This document shows, one piece after another, positions 23,314 to 31,682 of a DNA stretch of 64,000 nucleotides. How positions within the stretch are numbered: position 1 is the stretch's first letter; each line of letters starts with the position of its first letter. Origin of the DNA: Variovorax paradoxus (GTDB lineage Bacteria > Pseudomonadota > Gammaproteobacteria > Burkholderiales > Burkholderiaceae_C); assembly GCF_018614955.1 (NCBI RefSeq), contig NZ_JAGGNV010000002.1, positions 1 to 64,000 of the forward strand. Reading direction: 5' to 3'. Both the position numbers and the translations under genes were made by a program. The notes below the pieces were generated by a model. It was not told the origin of the DNA and did no database searches. It saw only the letters and a list, made by a program, of their open reading frames with translations.

Positions 23314-25683
23314 ATGACAGCCACCACCTCCTTCCGCCTCGCGCCGCTCGCACTCGCGCTGGTCCTCGCCGCCTGCGCCAGCGCGCCGCCGCCCGGCTCG
23401 CGCAGCGTGACGATCGAACGCACCACCTACGGCATCGCGCACATCACGGCGCCGGACTACGAAGGCATCGCCTACGGCGTGGCCTACGCGCATGCGCAGG
23501 ACAACGTGTGCCAGACCGCGGAACACCTGCTCACCGTGCGCGGCGAGCGCTCGCAGTTCCTCGGCGCGCAAGCCACCGGCGAACTCGGCCTGGGGCGGCT
23601 GCCGAATTCGCAGATCGACCTGTTCGTGCGCGCCCACATGGACGACGCCGCGCTGGCGCGTGCCGCCGCCGCCAACAACGAGGACGTCAAGGCCTCGTTG
23701 CGCGGCTACGTGGCCGGCTACAACCGCTACCTGCAGGACGCGGGCCCGAACGGCCTGCCCGAAGCCTGCCGCAACAAGCCCTGGGTGCGGCCGATGTCGC
23801 TGGCCGACCTGTCGCGCACCACCGAGATGTCGATGATCCAGGGCGGCGTCGGCGCGCTGGCCGGCGCGGTCCTCGCGGCAGCGCCTCCTGCGCCGGGAAC
23901 GCGGAACGCCGCCACAGAGCCGGTCGCGCTGCAGCAGGCGGTCGCGGAGATCGGCCGGCACAGCTTCAATGCCAATCCCGAGGGTGGCGAGCTCGGCTCC
24001 AACGGCTGGGCCTTCGGCCGCAACGCCACGCCCGACGGCCGCGGCCTGGTGCTGGGCAATCCGCATTTCCCGTGGACCGGCACCAACCGCTTCTGGGAGA
24101 TGCACCTCACCATCCCCGGCAAGCTCGACGTGATGGGCGCCACCGGCGCGCTGAGTCCCGTGGTCGCGATCGGCTTCAACAAGGACGTGGCGTGGACGCA
24201 CACGGTCTCCACCGGCAAGCGCTTCACGCTGTACGAACTCAAGCTCGACTCGGCCGATCCGACGGTCTACATCGTCGACGGCCAGAGCAGGAAGATGACG
24301 GTGAAGGCTGTCATCCTGCCCGGCACGCCCAGCGCGCAAAAGGTGTTCTACAGCACCGAATGGGGCCCGGTCGTCTCGCTGCCGCGCGCCGGCCTCGGCT
24401 GGACCGCGACCACGGCCTACGCGATCCGCGACGCCAACACGCAGAACGTGCGCTCGGCCCAGAGCTGGATGCAGATGGCGCTCGCGCGCAACGTGGCCGA
24501 ACTGCGCGCCGCCATGGGCAACCAGGGCATGCCGTGGATCAACACCATCGCGGCTGACCGCGAGGGCAATGCGATGTATGCCGATCTCTCGGTGGTGCCC
24601 GACGTGTCGGCCGACATGCTGAAGCGCTGCGCGCCCTCGCCCCGTGCCGCCGCGCTGCTCAATGCCGCAGGCCTGCCGGTGCTCGACGGCTCGCGCTCGG
24701 CCTGCGCCTGGCACCGCGACGCCGCAGCCGCGATGCCCGGCGTGACCGCGCCGGCGCGCATGCCGGTCGTCGTGACGCCGGACTGGGTACAGAACAGCAA
24801 CGACAGCTTCTGGCTCAGCAACCCGCACATCGAAGCGCCCGCCGGCATCTCGCCGCTGGTCGGCTTCGTCGGCACGCCGCAGCGGCTGCGCACGCGCAGC
24901 GGCATCATGGAAATCGAAGCCCGGCTGGCCGGCAACGACGGCCTGCGCGGCGACAAGATGGGCGCGGCCGAGGTGCAGAGCGTGATCTTCCGCGACCGCA
25001 ACCTGGCCGGCATGCTGGTGGTCGATGACCTGGTGGCGGCCTGCAACGCCGGCGCTTCGGCGCTCACGCCGGACCAGGCGCTCGGCTGCCGCGTGCTCGC
25101 CGCCTGGGACCGTACCAGCAACAGCGCATCGAAGGGCGCGCCGCTGTTTCGCGAGTTCTGGCGCAAGGCCAAGGACGTGCCGAAGGTCTGGCGCGTACCC
25201 TTCGACCCGACACGCCCGGTCGCGACGCCGGCCGGCCTCGACATGGCCACGCCGGCCACACGCGATGCGGTCTTCAAGGCCCTCGGCGACGCAGCCGCCA
25301 TCGTTCGCACCGCCGGCTTCGCGGCCGATGTGCCGCTGGCCGAGGTGCAAACGCGCATGGTGCGCGGCCAGAAGGTCGCGATCCACGGCGGCGACGAATT
25401 CGAAGGCGTGCTCAACAAGGTGGAGAGCCAGGGCCAGTCGCTGATCGATCCGAAGGGCTACAACATCAACTACGGCAGCAGCTACATGCAGGTGGTGGGC
25501 TTCGACGAGCGCGGGCCGGTGGCACAGGCCATACTGACCTACGGCCAGAGCAGCGACCCCGCATCGCCGCGCGCCTACGATCAACTGCCGCTGTTCGCCG
25601 CCAAGCAATGGCACCCGCTGCCCTTCCATCGCGCCGACATCGAGGCGCAGCGCGTGGGCAGCCCCCTTCGACTCGCCTATTGA
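23314..25683 (+). CDS. Penicillin-acylase-family lipoprotein (possible AHL acylase)
   Basis: This 789-residue protein is an Ntn hydrolase of the penicillin acylase family. A lipobox 'LVLAACAS' (Cys21) directs it to the membrane. An alpha chain is followed by a propeptide-like linker and the beta chain starting at Ser229 in 'GELGSNGWAFG', where autocleavage frees the serine nucleophile. 'GLVLGNPHFPW' and 'AWTHTVSTGKRF' resemble, from memory, aculeacin A acylase and AhlM, which cleave lipopeptides and acyl-homoserine lactones. The ATG at 23314 has AGGAGAAG upstream. Quorum-signal turnover or use as a nutrient is plausible for this lineage, but is inference. Confidence 0.85.
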   Translation: MTATTSFRLAPLALALVLAACASAPPPGSRSVTIERTTYGIAHITAPDYEGIAYGVAYAHAQDNVCQTAEHLLTVRGERSQFLGAQATGELGLGRLPNSQIDLFVRAHMDDAALARAAAANNEDVKASLRGYVAGYNRYLQDAGPNGLPEACRNKPWVRPMSLADLSRTTEMSMIQGGVGALAGAVLAAAPPAPGTRNAATEPVALQQAVAEIGRHSFNANPEGGELGSNGWAFGRNATPDGRGLVLGNPHFPWTGTNRFWEMHLTIPGKLDVMGATGALSPVVAIGFNKDVAWTHTVSTGKRFTLYELKLDSADPTVYIVDGQSRKMTVKAVILPGTPSAQKVFYSTEWGPVVSLPRAGLGWTATTAYAIRDANTQNVRSAQSWMQMALARNVAELRAAMGNQGMPWINTIAADREGNAMYADLSVVPDVSADMLKRCAPSPRAAALLNAAGLPVLDGSRSACAWHRDAAAAMPGVTAPARMPVVVTPDWVQNSNDSFWLSNPHIEAPAGISPLVGFVGTPQRLRTRSGIMEIEARLAGNDGLRGDKMGAAEVQSVIFRDRNLAGMLVVDDLVAACNAGASALTPDQALGCRVLAAWDRTSNSASKGAPLFREFWRKAKDVPKVWRVPFDPTRPVATPAGLDMATPATRDAVFKALGDAAAIVRTAGFAADVPLAEVQTRMVRGQKVAIHGGDEFEGVLNKVESQGQSLIDPKGYNINYGSSYMQVVGFDERGPVAQAILTYGQSSDPASPRAYDQLPLFAAKQWHPLPFHRADIEAQRVGSPLRLAY

Positions 25684-25690
25684 AAGGAAC

Positions 25691-26308
25691 ATGATGAACG
25701 ACGGTCTGGATCAACTGGTTCGACTGGCCGCCGCAGTGCCGCTGGCGCCGGCCTGCGATCACTTCTACTTCCTGCGTCACGGGCAGACCGAAGGCAACGC
25801 GCAGCGCATCTTCCAGGCGGTCGACACGCCGCTGAGCGTGCTCGGCCTGCAGCAGGCCACGCGCGCGGCCGAACTGCTGGCGGGCGAACCGATCAGGAGC
25901 GTGGTGTGCAGCGATGCGAAGCGCGCCTTCGACACCGCCCACACGGTCGCGGCCGGCCTGCGCATCGCGCCGCTGGTGCTCGAAAGCCTGCGCGAGCGCA
26001 ATTTCGGCGCGCTGATCGGCACCTCTTCCGCCAACCTGAACTGGGCTTGCGAACCCGAGGGCGGCGAAACGCTGGCCCAGTTCGTTGCCCGCAAGCGCGC
26101 CGCGCTCGAAGTCGCGCTGGCCCATCCGGCGCCGGTGCTGGTGGTGGCGCACGGCGGCTCGCTGCACGTGCTGGCGGCGCTGCTCGGCGTTCCCGCGGAC
26201 CTGGAGCTGCTCGGAAATGCGCAGCCGCTGCGTTTCGAGCGAAACGGTCCTACATGGCGGGTGAAGCCGCTCCTGCAACATGTGGATGGCGGCGCGTCGC
26301 TGGCCTGA
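25691..26308 (+). CDS. Histidine phosphatase family protein
   Basis: This 205-residue protein has the phosphoglycerate-mutase-like motif 'FLRHGQTEGN' (Arg29, His30, Gly31), with a second arginine in 'SDAKRAFDTA' and the closing 'VVAHGGSLHVL'. His30 is the phospho-acceptor. Members include broad phosphatases and CobC/GpmB-like enzymes. It starts 7 bp after the acylase stop, preceded by AAAGGAAC. The next gene is a DnaJ-type chaperone 30 bp on. The substrate cannot be predicted. Confidence 0.85.
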   Translation: MMNDGLDQLVRLAAAVPLAPACDHFYFLRHGQTEGNAQRIFQAVDTPLSVLGLQQATRAAELLAGEPIRSVVCSDAKRAFDTAHTVAAGLRIAPLVLESLRERNFGALIGTSSANLNWACEPEGGETLAQFVARKRAALEVALAHPAPVLVVAHGGSLHVLAALLGVPADLELLGNAQPLRFERNGPTWRVKPLLQHVDGGASLA

Positions 26309-26338
26309 GGGCCGCAGCACGCACTGCCCTCCACCACC

Positions 26339-27310
26339 ATGGAATTCAAGGACTACTACCAGGCACTGGGCATCGAACGCGGCGCCTCGGACGACGAGGT
26401 CCGCAAGGCCTATCGCAAGCTCGCGCGCAAGTACCACCCCGACGTCAGCAAGGAAGCCGACGCCGAGCGGCGCATGCGCGAGATCAACGAGGCCAACGAC
26501 GTGCTGCGCGACAAGGAAAAGCGCACCGCCTACGACGCGCTGGCCGACCAGGTCGCGCAGGGCCGCTATGCCGGCGGCCGCCCCGGCGAGGGCTTCCAGC
26601 CGCCGCCGGGCTGGGACGAGGGTTTCGAATTCCACCGCGGTCCGGGCCAGGGCCCTGCCGACCATGCCGAGTTCAGCGAGTTCTTCTCCTCGCTCTTCGG
26701 CGCGGCCGAACGGCGCAGCGCCGAACGCCGCCACTACCGCGCGCGCGGCGAGGACCACCATGCGGCGATCGAGATCGCGCTCGAAGACGCGCTGCGCGGT
26801 GCCGAGCGCGAGATCACGCTGCGTTCGCAGGAGATCGACGAGCAGGGCCGGCCCCAGTGGAAGACGCGCACGTTGAGCGTCAAGATCCCGGCCGGCGTGC
26901 ACCCGGGCCAGTACATCCGGCTCGCTGGCCAAGGCATGCCGGGCCATGGCGGCGAGCCGGCCGGCGATCTTTATCTCGAGGTCCGCATCGCACCGCACAA
27001 GCTCTACCGCATCGAGGACCGCGACCTCTACATGACGCTGCCCGTGACGCCGAGCGAAGCCGCGCTCGGCGCCCAAGTGAAGGTGCCGACGCCCAGCGGC
27101 GGCGTGGTCGAGGTGACGGTGCCGCACGGCGCGCGCAGCGGCCTCAAGCTGCGGCTCAAGGAGCGCGGCCTGTCGGGCAAGCCGACCGGCCATCTCTACC
27201 TGCTGCTGGAGATCGCATTGCCGCCGGCCGACACCGAAGCCGCGCGCAAGGCCTACGAGCAACTGGCGCAGGCCGCGCCCTTCGACCCGCGCCGCCATCT
27301 CGGAGTGTGA
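26339..27310 (+). CDS. cbpA: CbpA-like DnaJ-domain co-chaperone
   Basis: This 323-residue protein has an N-terminal J domain with the His33-Pro34-Asp35 triad, a Gly/Phe-containing linker (about 70-125) and the DnaJ C-terminal substrate-binding domains, but no central zinc-finger repeats. That layout is CbpA, a DnaJ paralogue that stimulates DnaK and, in E. coli, binds curved DNA. Its stop is 4 bp before cbpM, whose product inhibits it. The pair is conserved and supports the symbol. Confidence 0.9.
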   Translation: MEFKDYYQALGIERGASDDEVRKAYRKLARKYHPDVSKEADAERRMREINEANDVLRDKEKRTAYDALADQVAQGRYAGGRPGEGFQPPPGWDEGFEFHRGPGQGPADHAEFSEFFSSLFGAAERRSAERRHYRARGEDHHAAIEIALEDALRGAEREITLRSQEIDEQGRPQWKTRTLSVKIPAGVHPGQYIRLAGQGMPGHGGEPAGDLYLEVRIAPHKLYRIEDRDLYMTLPVTPSEAALGAQVKVPTPSGGVVEVTVPHGARSGLKLRLKERGLSGKPTGHLYLLLEIALPPADTEAARKAYEQLAQAAPFDPRRHLGV

Positions 27311-27314
27311 TGAC

Positions 27315-27638
27315 ATGGCCAATCCTTCCTTCGATGCCACGACCCTGGGCGCGTCCCACCCGCTCGCCGCGCGCGAACTCGCGCATGCCTGCGGTGCCGA
27401 GATCGAGTGGGTGGTTCAACTGGTCGAAGTGGGCATCGTCGAAGTGCGCGCGCCCGCCGAGCGCCCGGAGGACTGGTGCTTCCACAGCGCCGACCTGCAA
27501 TGCGCGCTCGCCGCGCGCCGGCTCGAGCGCGACTTCGGCGTCGGGCTCGACACCGCGGCGCTGATCCTCGACCTCGAGCACGAGGTGCGCCGGCTGAAGG
27601 CGGTGCTGCGGGCGCGGGGACTCGAGCGCGAAGCCTGA
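27315..27638 (+). CDS. cbpM: Chaperone modulator CbpM
   Basis: This 107-residue, largely helical protein has a MerR-like opening ('AARELAHACGAEIEWVVQLVEVGIVE') and a C-terminal helix 'TAALILDLEHEVRRLKAVLRA'. It fits CbpM, which binds the J domain of CbpA and blocks its interaction with DnaK. Gene order and 4-bp spacing after cbpA give strong support. Confidence 0.85.
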   Translation: MANPSFDATTLGASHPLAARELAHACGAEIEWVVQLVEVGIVEVRAPAERPEDWCFHSADLQCALAARRLERDFGVGLDTAALILDLEHEVRRLKAVLRARGLEREA

Positions 27639-27645
27639 GCACGAA

Positions 27646-27735
27646 GTAGGAGCCGGCTGGCAGACAGCGGCCGCGGGGCGTGCAGACTCCTAGGGCCTGT
27701 TAACCCCAGCATTCCGGCCTTCGAAGGAGTTCCCC
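27646..27735 (+). promoter_or_regulatory. Leader of the zinc-ribbon gene, with motif shared with 33104
   Basis: The leader contains GTAGGA, then GGCTGGCAGACAGCGGC (27646-27672), and ends GGAGTTCCCC-ATG. The short zinc-ribbon gene at 33181 has a closely related arrangement: GTAGGA, then GCTGCCGACAGACACGCGGC, and the same GGAGTTCCCC-ATG. The conserved blocks suggest a common promoter type and ribosome site. Nothing in it identifies the sigma factor. Confidence 0.45.
27690..27707 (+). repeat. Solo terminal fragment of the 11.8-kb element
   Basis: CTAGGGCCTGTTAACCCC matches the outer end of the 268-bp element (CTAGGGCCTGTTCACCCA read inward from 12047 on the minus strand) at 16 of 18 positions. 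No second arm is seen nearby. It may be the remnant of an excised or decayed copy inserted in the leader of the zinc-ribbon gene. Confidence 0.5.
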
Positions 27736-28482
27736 ATGTCCGTGGTCTGCGCCGCCTGCAAGACCGAGAACCGCGCCAATGCCATGTTCTGCCGCGGCTG
27801 CGCGGCCAAGCTGCCCGGCTTTGCCGCCACCGGGCCGTCCGCGCTCGAAGGGATGAAGCCGATGCGGCCAGCGCCCGCAGCCGCGCCGGCCGCAGGCCCG
27901 ACGCCCGGCATGCTGCCGATCGAAACGCGCGCCTTCTGGATCCGCTTCGCGGTGCTGTCGATCGTGATCACCGCCTGCTTCGGCAGCTGGGTCGCCTATG
28001 TGACGCGCAAGCCGCCGGCATCCGCGCCCGCTGCCGTTGCGGCCGCTCCGGCGGCACGCGCGGCACCGGTGCGCGCATCGGTGCCTCCGACGGCGCCGCT
28101 CGATCGCGTGCCCATGGTGCCGACCATGCCGGTGCGGACGGTGGAAACGCTCGGACCGGCCGAGACGATCGTGGAGCCGGGTCCCGTGCGCTCGGAGCCG
28201 GAACAACGCCCCACCGCTTCCTACCAGCCCACCGTGCCGATCGAACGGACGGCTCCGCCCCGAAAGATCGTGGCCCGCACCGACGGCAATGGCGGCAATG
28301 GCGGCAATGGCGGCAATGGTGCCGCCGATCCGCGGCCCTCCTGCGCGCACCTCAATTTCATCGCAGCGGCGCGTTGCGAGGCGGCGCAATGCGCCAAGGG
28401 TCCGTTCAACCACCATCCGCACTGCAACGCGGTGCGCGAGCAGACGCGGCGCGACATCGCGCGGCGCAACCCCAGCTTCTGA
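27736..28482 (+). CDS. Zinc-ribbon membrane protein with Cys/His-rich C-terminus
   Basis: This 248-residue protein has an N-terminal zinc ribbon (Cys5, Cys8, Cys19, Cys22), a Pro/Ala linker, one membrane span at about 67-88 and a long Pro/Ala-rich segment. A four-fold Asn-Gly-Gly run follows (from a 9-bp repeat at about 28289-28318), then a C-terminal tail with several Cys and His residues ('CEAAQCAKGPFNHHPHC'). The zinc ribbon would be cytoplasmic and the tail periplasmic. I do not recognise a named family. The first about 90 residues are paralogous in design to the short protein at 33181. Confidence 0.75.
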   Translation: MSVVCAACKTENRANAMFCRGCAAKLPGFAATGPSALEGMKPMRPAPAAAPAAGPTPGMLPIETRAFWIRFAVLSIVITACFGSWVAYVTRKPPASAPAAVAAAPAARAAPVRASVPPTAPLDRVPMVPTMPVRTVETLGPAETIVEPGPVRSEPEQRPTASYQPTVPIERTAPPRKIVARTDGNGGNGGNGGNGAADPRPSCAHLNFIAAARCEAAQCAKGPFNHHPHCNAVREQTRRDIARRNPSF

Positions 28483-28619
28483 GCCTACGCAGCGCGCCAG
28501 GTATGCCGCTGCGACATATCTAAAAGTCTCCTCCTCAGCTATCGGGCCGTATGCCGAGTTGAGATAGTTCATGACACCGGTCGAACACCGGCGGTTTGAA
28601 CCAATAACGAGGAGACAAA

Positions 28620-29654
28620 ATGGATATGCGCGCTCGCGCCTGCTTTGCTGCAGGCATCGCGACGGCTTCGCTTGGAGCCTTCCCGGCATTGGCACAAGGT
28701 ACATCGCCGAGCAGCGTCAGTATCTATGGCGTGCTGGACGAGTATGTGGGTTCGCTTCGCCGAAGCGATGAAGCCGGACGCCGGACCGTGTTGAACAGCG
28801 GCGGCATGACCACTTCTTTCTGGGGGTTCCGGGGAACCGAAGACCTGGGGGGCGGCCTGCAATCGTTCTTCGCGCTGGAAAGTTTTATTCAAGCCGACAG
28901 CGGGACCTTCGGCAGGACGTCCGCCGATCCCTACTTCTCGCGAAACTCCTACGTGGGGCTCGGCGGCGCCTACGGCCAGGTGAGCGTGGGGCGACAGACC
29001 AATGCGCTCTACACGGCCACCGGCAACTTCAACCCGTTTCTGGCATCTGCCAATCTGAGCCCTGTCATGCTGCAGGTCTGGAACACGGGCTACAACCGTG
29101 CGGTCCTCGGCGACAGTGTGTGGGACAACACCATCCAGTACGCGTCGCCGGAAGCTGCGGGGTTTCGCGTTTCCGCAGCGTACGGACTGGGCGAAGTGGT
29201 GAACCGGGCTGGCGAGCGCAATTTCAACCTGACCCTCAACTATGCAAAGGGGCCGTTCGCTGCCGTGGTCTCTGCCCAGCAGGTCAAGGTGGGGCCGGGC
29301 CTTTCTGCCCGGATCGCGAGCCAGAAAGCCCAGATGGCCGGGCTCTCGTATGACTTCGAAGTGGTGAAGGTCTACGGCCAGTACTTTCATACGGAATCGC
29401 CTGGCATCCAGACCAAGACCCGGACGACCCAGCTCGGCTTCGCGGTGCCCATGGGCGCCGGCCGGGTCATGGCCTCTGTTTCCCGCACGCTGAGGGACAT
29501 GCCGATCGCCGATTCCCGCCGCACCACCGGGGCCGTCGGCTATGACTACTTCCTTTCCAAGCGAACGGATCTCTACGCGGTCTACCTCTCGGACAAGCTC
29601 ACCGGATTCGGGAGGGCAGGAAACGTGGCGCTCGGCGTGCGGCATCGCTTCTAA
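28620..29654 (+). CDS. Gram-negative trimeric porin
   Basis: This 344-residue outer-membrane porin has a signal peptide ending 'FPALAQG', then 'SSVSIYGVLDEYVGSL', the diagnostic 'FWGFRGTEDLGGGLQSFFALE' block and a C-terminal 'LGVRHRF' ending in phenylalanine. AGGAGAC precedes the start. It is followed 34 bp later by a Bug receptor gene on the same strand. Porin-Bug-LysR-ligI order suggests an uptake system for an aromatic acid or pyrone dicarboxylate. It is clearly distinct from the porin at 2527, with different loop regions. Confidence 0.9.
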   Translation: MDMRARACFAAGIATASLGAFPALAQGTSPSSVSIYGVLDEYVGSLRRSDEAGRRTVLNSGGMTTSFWGFRGTEDLGGGLQSFFALESFIQADSGTFGRTSADPYFSRNSYVGLGGAYGQVSVGRQTNALYTATGNFNPFLASANLSPVMLQVWNTGYNRAVLGDSVWDNTIQYASPEAAGFRVSAAYGLGEVVNRAGERNFNLTLNYAKGPFAAVVSAQQVKVGPGLSARIASQKAQMAGLSYDFEVVKVYGQYFHTESPGIQTKTRTTQLGFAVPMGAGRVMASVSRTLRDMPIADSRRTTGAVGYDYFLSKRTDLYAVYLSDKLTGFGRAGNVALGVRHRF

Positions 29655-29688
29655 AGACTCCAGCACGCTTTAAGTAAACGGGAATCCC

Positions 29689-30666
29689 ATGAACATCTTC
29701 CTCAGAATCGCCCGCCATTCGGCTCTCGTCGTCGCTGCAATCTCCATTGGCGCGATGGCGAACGCACAGCCATCGTCGACGAAGCCGATTCGTCTCGTCG
29801 TGCCCTTCGGCGCCGGCGGCGTTGCCGACCTCACGGCACGCAGCGTCGCGCAGAAGATGTCGCAGTCCATGGGGCAAAGCATCATCGTGGACAACAAGCC
29901 GGGCGCCGGGGGTGTCGTCGCGTCCGATACCGTGGCCAAGGCGCCGCCGGACGGACTCACCGTCCTCTTGATGTCCAATGCCAATGCCGTCAGCGTGGGG
30001 CTGTTCAAGCAACTGCCCTTCGATACCGTCAAGGACTTCGCTCCGGTGTCGACGCTCGGTTATTTCGATCTGGCCGTCGTGACCGCTGCGGACTCGAAAT
30101 TCAAGACGATGCAGGAGCTCTTGACCTATGCGAAGGCGCACCCCGGGACCGTCAACATCGGGACGATCAACGTGGGCAGCACGCAGCATCTTGCGGCCGA
30201 GCTGCTCAAGCGGAGCACCGGCATCGACGCGCAAGTGATTCCCTTCAACGGGTCGCCCGCATTGATCACCGCGCTGCGAGGCGGGCAGATCGATGCCGGC
30301 GTCGAGATCCTGGCGCCCATCCTGGGCCAGATCAGCGGCAAGTCGCTGCGCGCCATTGCCGTCATGGGAGCGAAGCGCTCATTCGCGCTGCCGGAAACGC
30401 CGACCGTCGCAGAGAGCGGCGCGCCCAACTTCAAGGTCGCGTCCTGGAACGCCTTTGCGGTGCCCGCCAAGACGCCGCCCGAGATCGTCGCCAGGCTCAA
30501 CAAGGAGGTCAACGCAGCGCTGGCCGCGCCAGAGATCAAGGAGCGGCTGCGCCAGCTCGGCGTCGAGGCGCAGGGAAGCACCCCACAGCAACAGGCTGAG
30601 CTTCTCAGGGACGAAATTCAGCGCTGGTCCGAAGTCATCCGCCTGGCAGGCATCCCGAAGCAATGA
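29689..30666 (+). CDS. Bug/TctC-family periplasmic solute receptor
   Basis: This 325-residue protein has a signal peptide ('SIGAMANAQ') and the Bug signature 'PIRLVVPFGAGGVADLTARS' followed by 'SIIVDNKPGAGGVVASD'. It sits just after a porin and converges on a LysR gene, 22 bp apart. Given ligI nearby, the likely ligands are aromatic acids, protocatechuate derivatives or 2-pyrone-4,6-dicarboxylate. That is context inference. No permease genes accompany it. Confidence 0.9.
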   Translation: MNIFLRIARHSALVVAAISIGAMANAQPSSTKPIRLVVPFGAGGVADLTARSVAQKMSQSMGQSIIVDNKPGAGGVVASDTVAKAPPDGLTVLLMSNANAVSVGLFKQLPFDTVKDFAPVSTLGYFDLAVVTAADSKFKTMQELLTYAKAHPGTVNIGTINVGSTQHLAAELLKRSTGIDAQVIPFNGSPALITALRGGQIDAGVEILAPILGQISGKSLRAIAVMGAKRSFALPETPTVAESGAPNFKVASWNAFAVPAKTPPEIVARLNKEVNAALAAPEIKERLRQLGVEAQGSTPQQQAELLRDEIQRWSEVIRLAGIPKQ

Positions 30667-30688
30667 GCGTCCATCTGGCCGCCGCGCG

Positions 30689-31609
30689 TCAAGTCTTTGC
30701 GCGCGACGGTGAGCCGCTCATCGTCTGGCTCACCACCTCCTCGATCAACTTGAGCACCGCCTGCTGCGTAAGGGTGGTCGGCCTTTGAGAGCTGAGCGCC
30801 AGGGCCAGCCGGCTGCGCAGCGGAGGATTCGTGATCCGGCGGATCGCGAAGGCCTCGGGGCGAGGCGCAGTGTGAACCGCATTCGAGGACAAGACAGCCA
30901 GTCCCACGCCCTCGATCACCAGATCCAGGATGGCGGCCACGCCGTCGATCTCCATCGCGATCGTCGGACGGCAGCCGATGTTCGCCATTTCCGCTTCGAC
31001 CAGCATGCGAATGGAGTTCGGCTTGGTCGGGATCACAAGAGGCTTCGAGGCCAGCTCGCGCAGCGAAACAGGATCCTCCGGTTCGCCGGCGGGCCGTGCC
31101 GGGCCGACCAGGTACAAGTCTTCTTCCAGGATGACGACGCTGTCGATCTCTGCGGAAGGCGCAGGGTTGTAGAGCAGCGCCAGATCGAGGCGGCCTGCGG
31201 TCACCGATTCCTGCATGGCGCTTGAAAGCGCCTCGGTGATGGAGAGGCTGGCGTCGGGAAGCTGCCGACGGAAGGCGCGGGTCAAGGGCACGGCGATGCG
31301 CTTCGAAATGCTGGGCGGCAATCCCACTGCGACGCGACCGGCCAGCGCGCCGCGCAGGCGTCCGAGGTCCTCCTTGGCGCGTTCGATCTGATGCAGGATG
31401 CCTCGGGCGTGTTCCAGCAGCAGCTTGCCCGCATCCGTGACGACGACGCCTCGGCCGTTGCGCGTCAGAAGATTCTGTCTCAGCTCCACTTCGAGCTGGC
31501 GCACCTGCCGGCTGAGCGCGGGCTGCGCGACATCGATCGCGATCGAGGCGCGGGTGAAACTCCCCAGCTCCGCGACGTGAACGAAGTACTCCAGCTGCTT
31601 GAGGTCCAT
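30689..31609 (-). CDS. LysR-family regulator
   Basis: This 306-residue protein has a LysR HTH at residues 1-60 ('MDLKQLEYFVHVAELGSFTRAS', 'DVAQPALSRQVRQLEVELRQNLLTR') and an effector domain. It belongs to the NAC/GltC/CynR-like branch. It follows ligI on the same strand with 73 bp between; a perfect 24-bp palindrome lies 11 bp upstream of its start. It may regulate ligI and the porin-Bug pair. The ATG at 31609 lacks a good ribosome site on its own strand, so translation may be weak. Confidence 0.85.
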   Translation of the reverse strand: MDLKQLEYFVHVAELGSFTRASIAIDVAQPALSRQVRQLEVELRQNLLTRNGRGVVVTDAGKLLLEHARGILHQIERAKEDLGRLRGALAGRVAVGLPPSISKRIAVPLTRAFRRQLPDASLSITEALSSAMQESVTAGRLDLALLYNPAPSAEIDSVVILEEDLYLVGPARPAGEPEDPVSLRELASKPLVIPTKPNSIRMLVEAEMANIGCRPTIAMEIDGVAAILDLVIEGVGLAVLSSNAVHTAPRPEAFAIRRITNPPLRSRLALALSSQRPTTLTQQAVLKLIEEVVSQTMSGSPSRAKT

Positions 31610-31619
31610 GGAAAGGAGT

Positions 31620-31643
31620 CTAGGGCCTGTTCACAGGCCCTAG
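31620..31643. repeat. 24-bp perfect palindrome made of two 11.8-kb-element ends
   Basis: CTAGGGCCTGT-TC-ACAGGCCCTAG has perfect 11-bp arms and a 2-base centre. Both arms match the outer end of the 268-bp element at 11779-12046, as if both ends had been joined and the interior lost. It lies between ligI and the LysR gene on the minus strand, and in RNA would form a tight hairpin. It may also act as a terminator without a U-tract. Confidence 0.75.
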
Positions 31644-31682
31644 AGCTTGCTCGCATTGCCCGCGGCAAGCACCCTGCCGGCC

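Noticed and set aside
28289..28318. Short tandem repeat as a possible CRISPR fragment
   Set aside because: The 9-bp unit repeats in frame and codes for Asn-Gly-Gly in the zinc-ribbon protein. There are no spacers. No CRISPR array or cas gene was seen.
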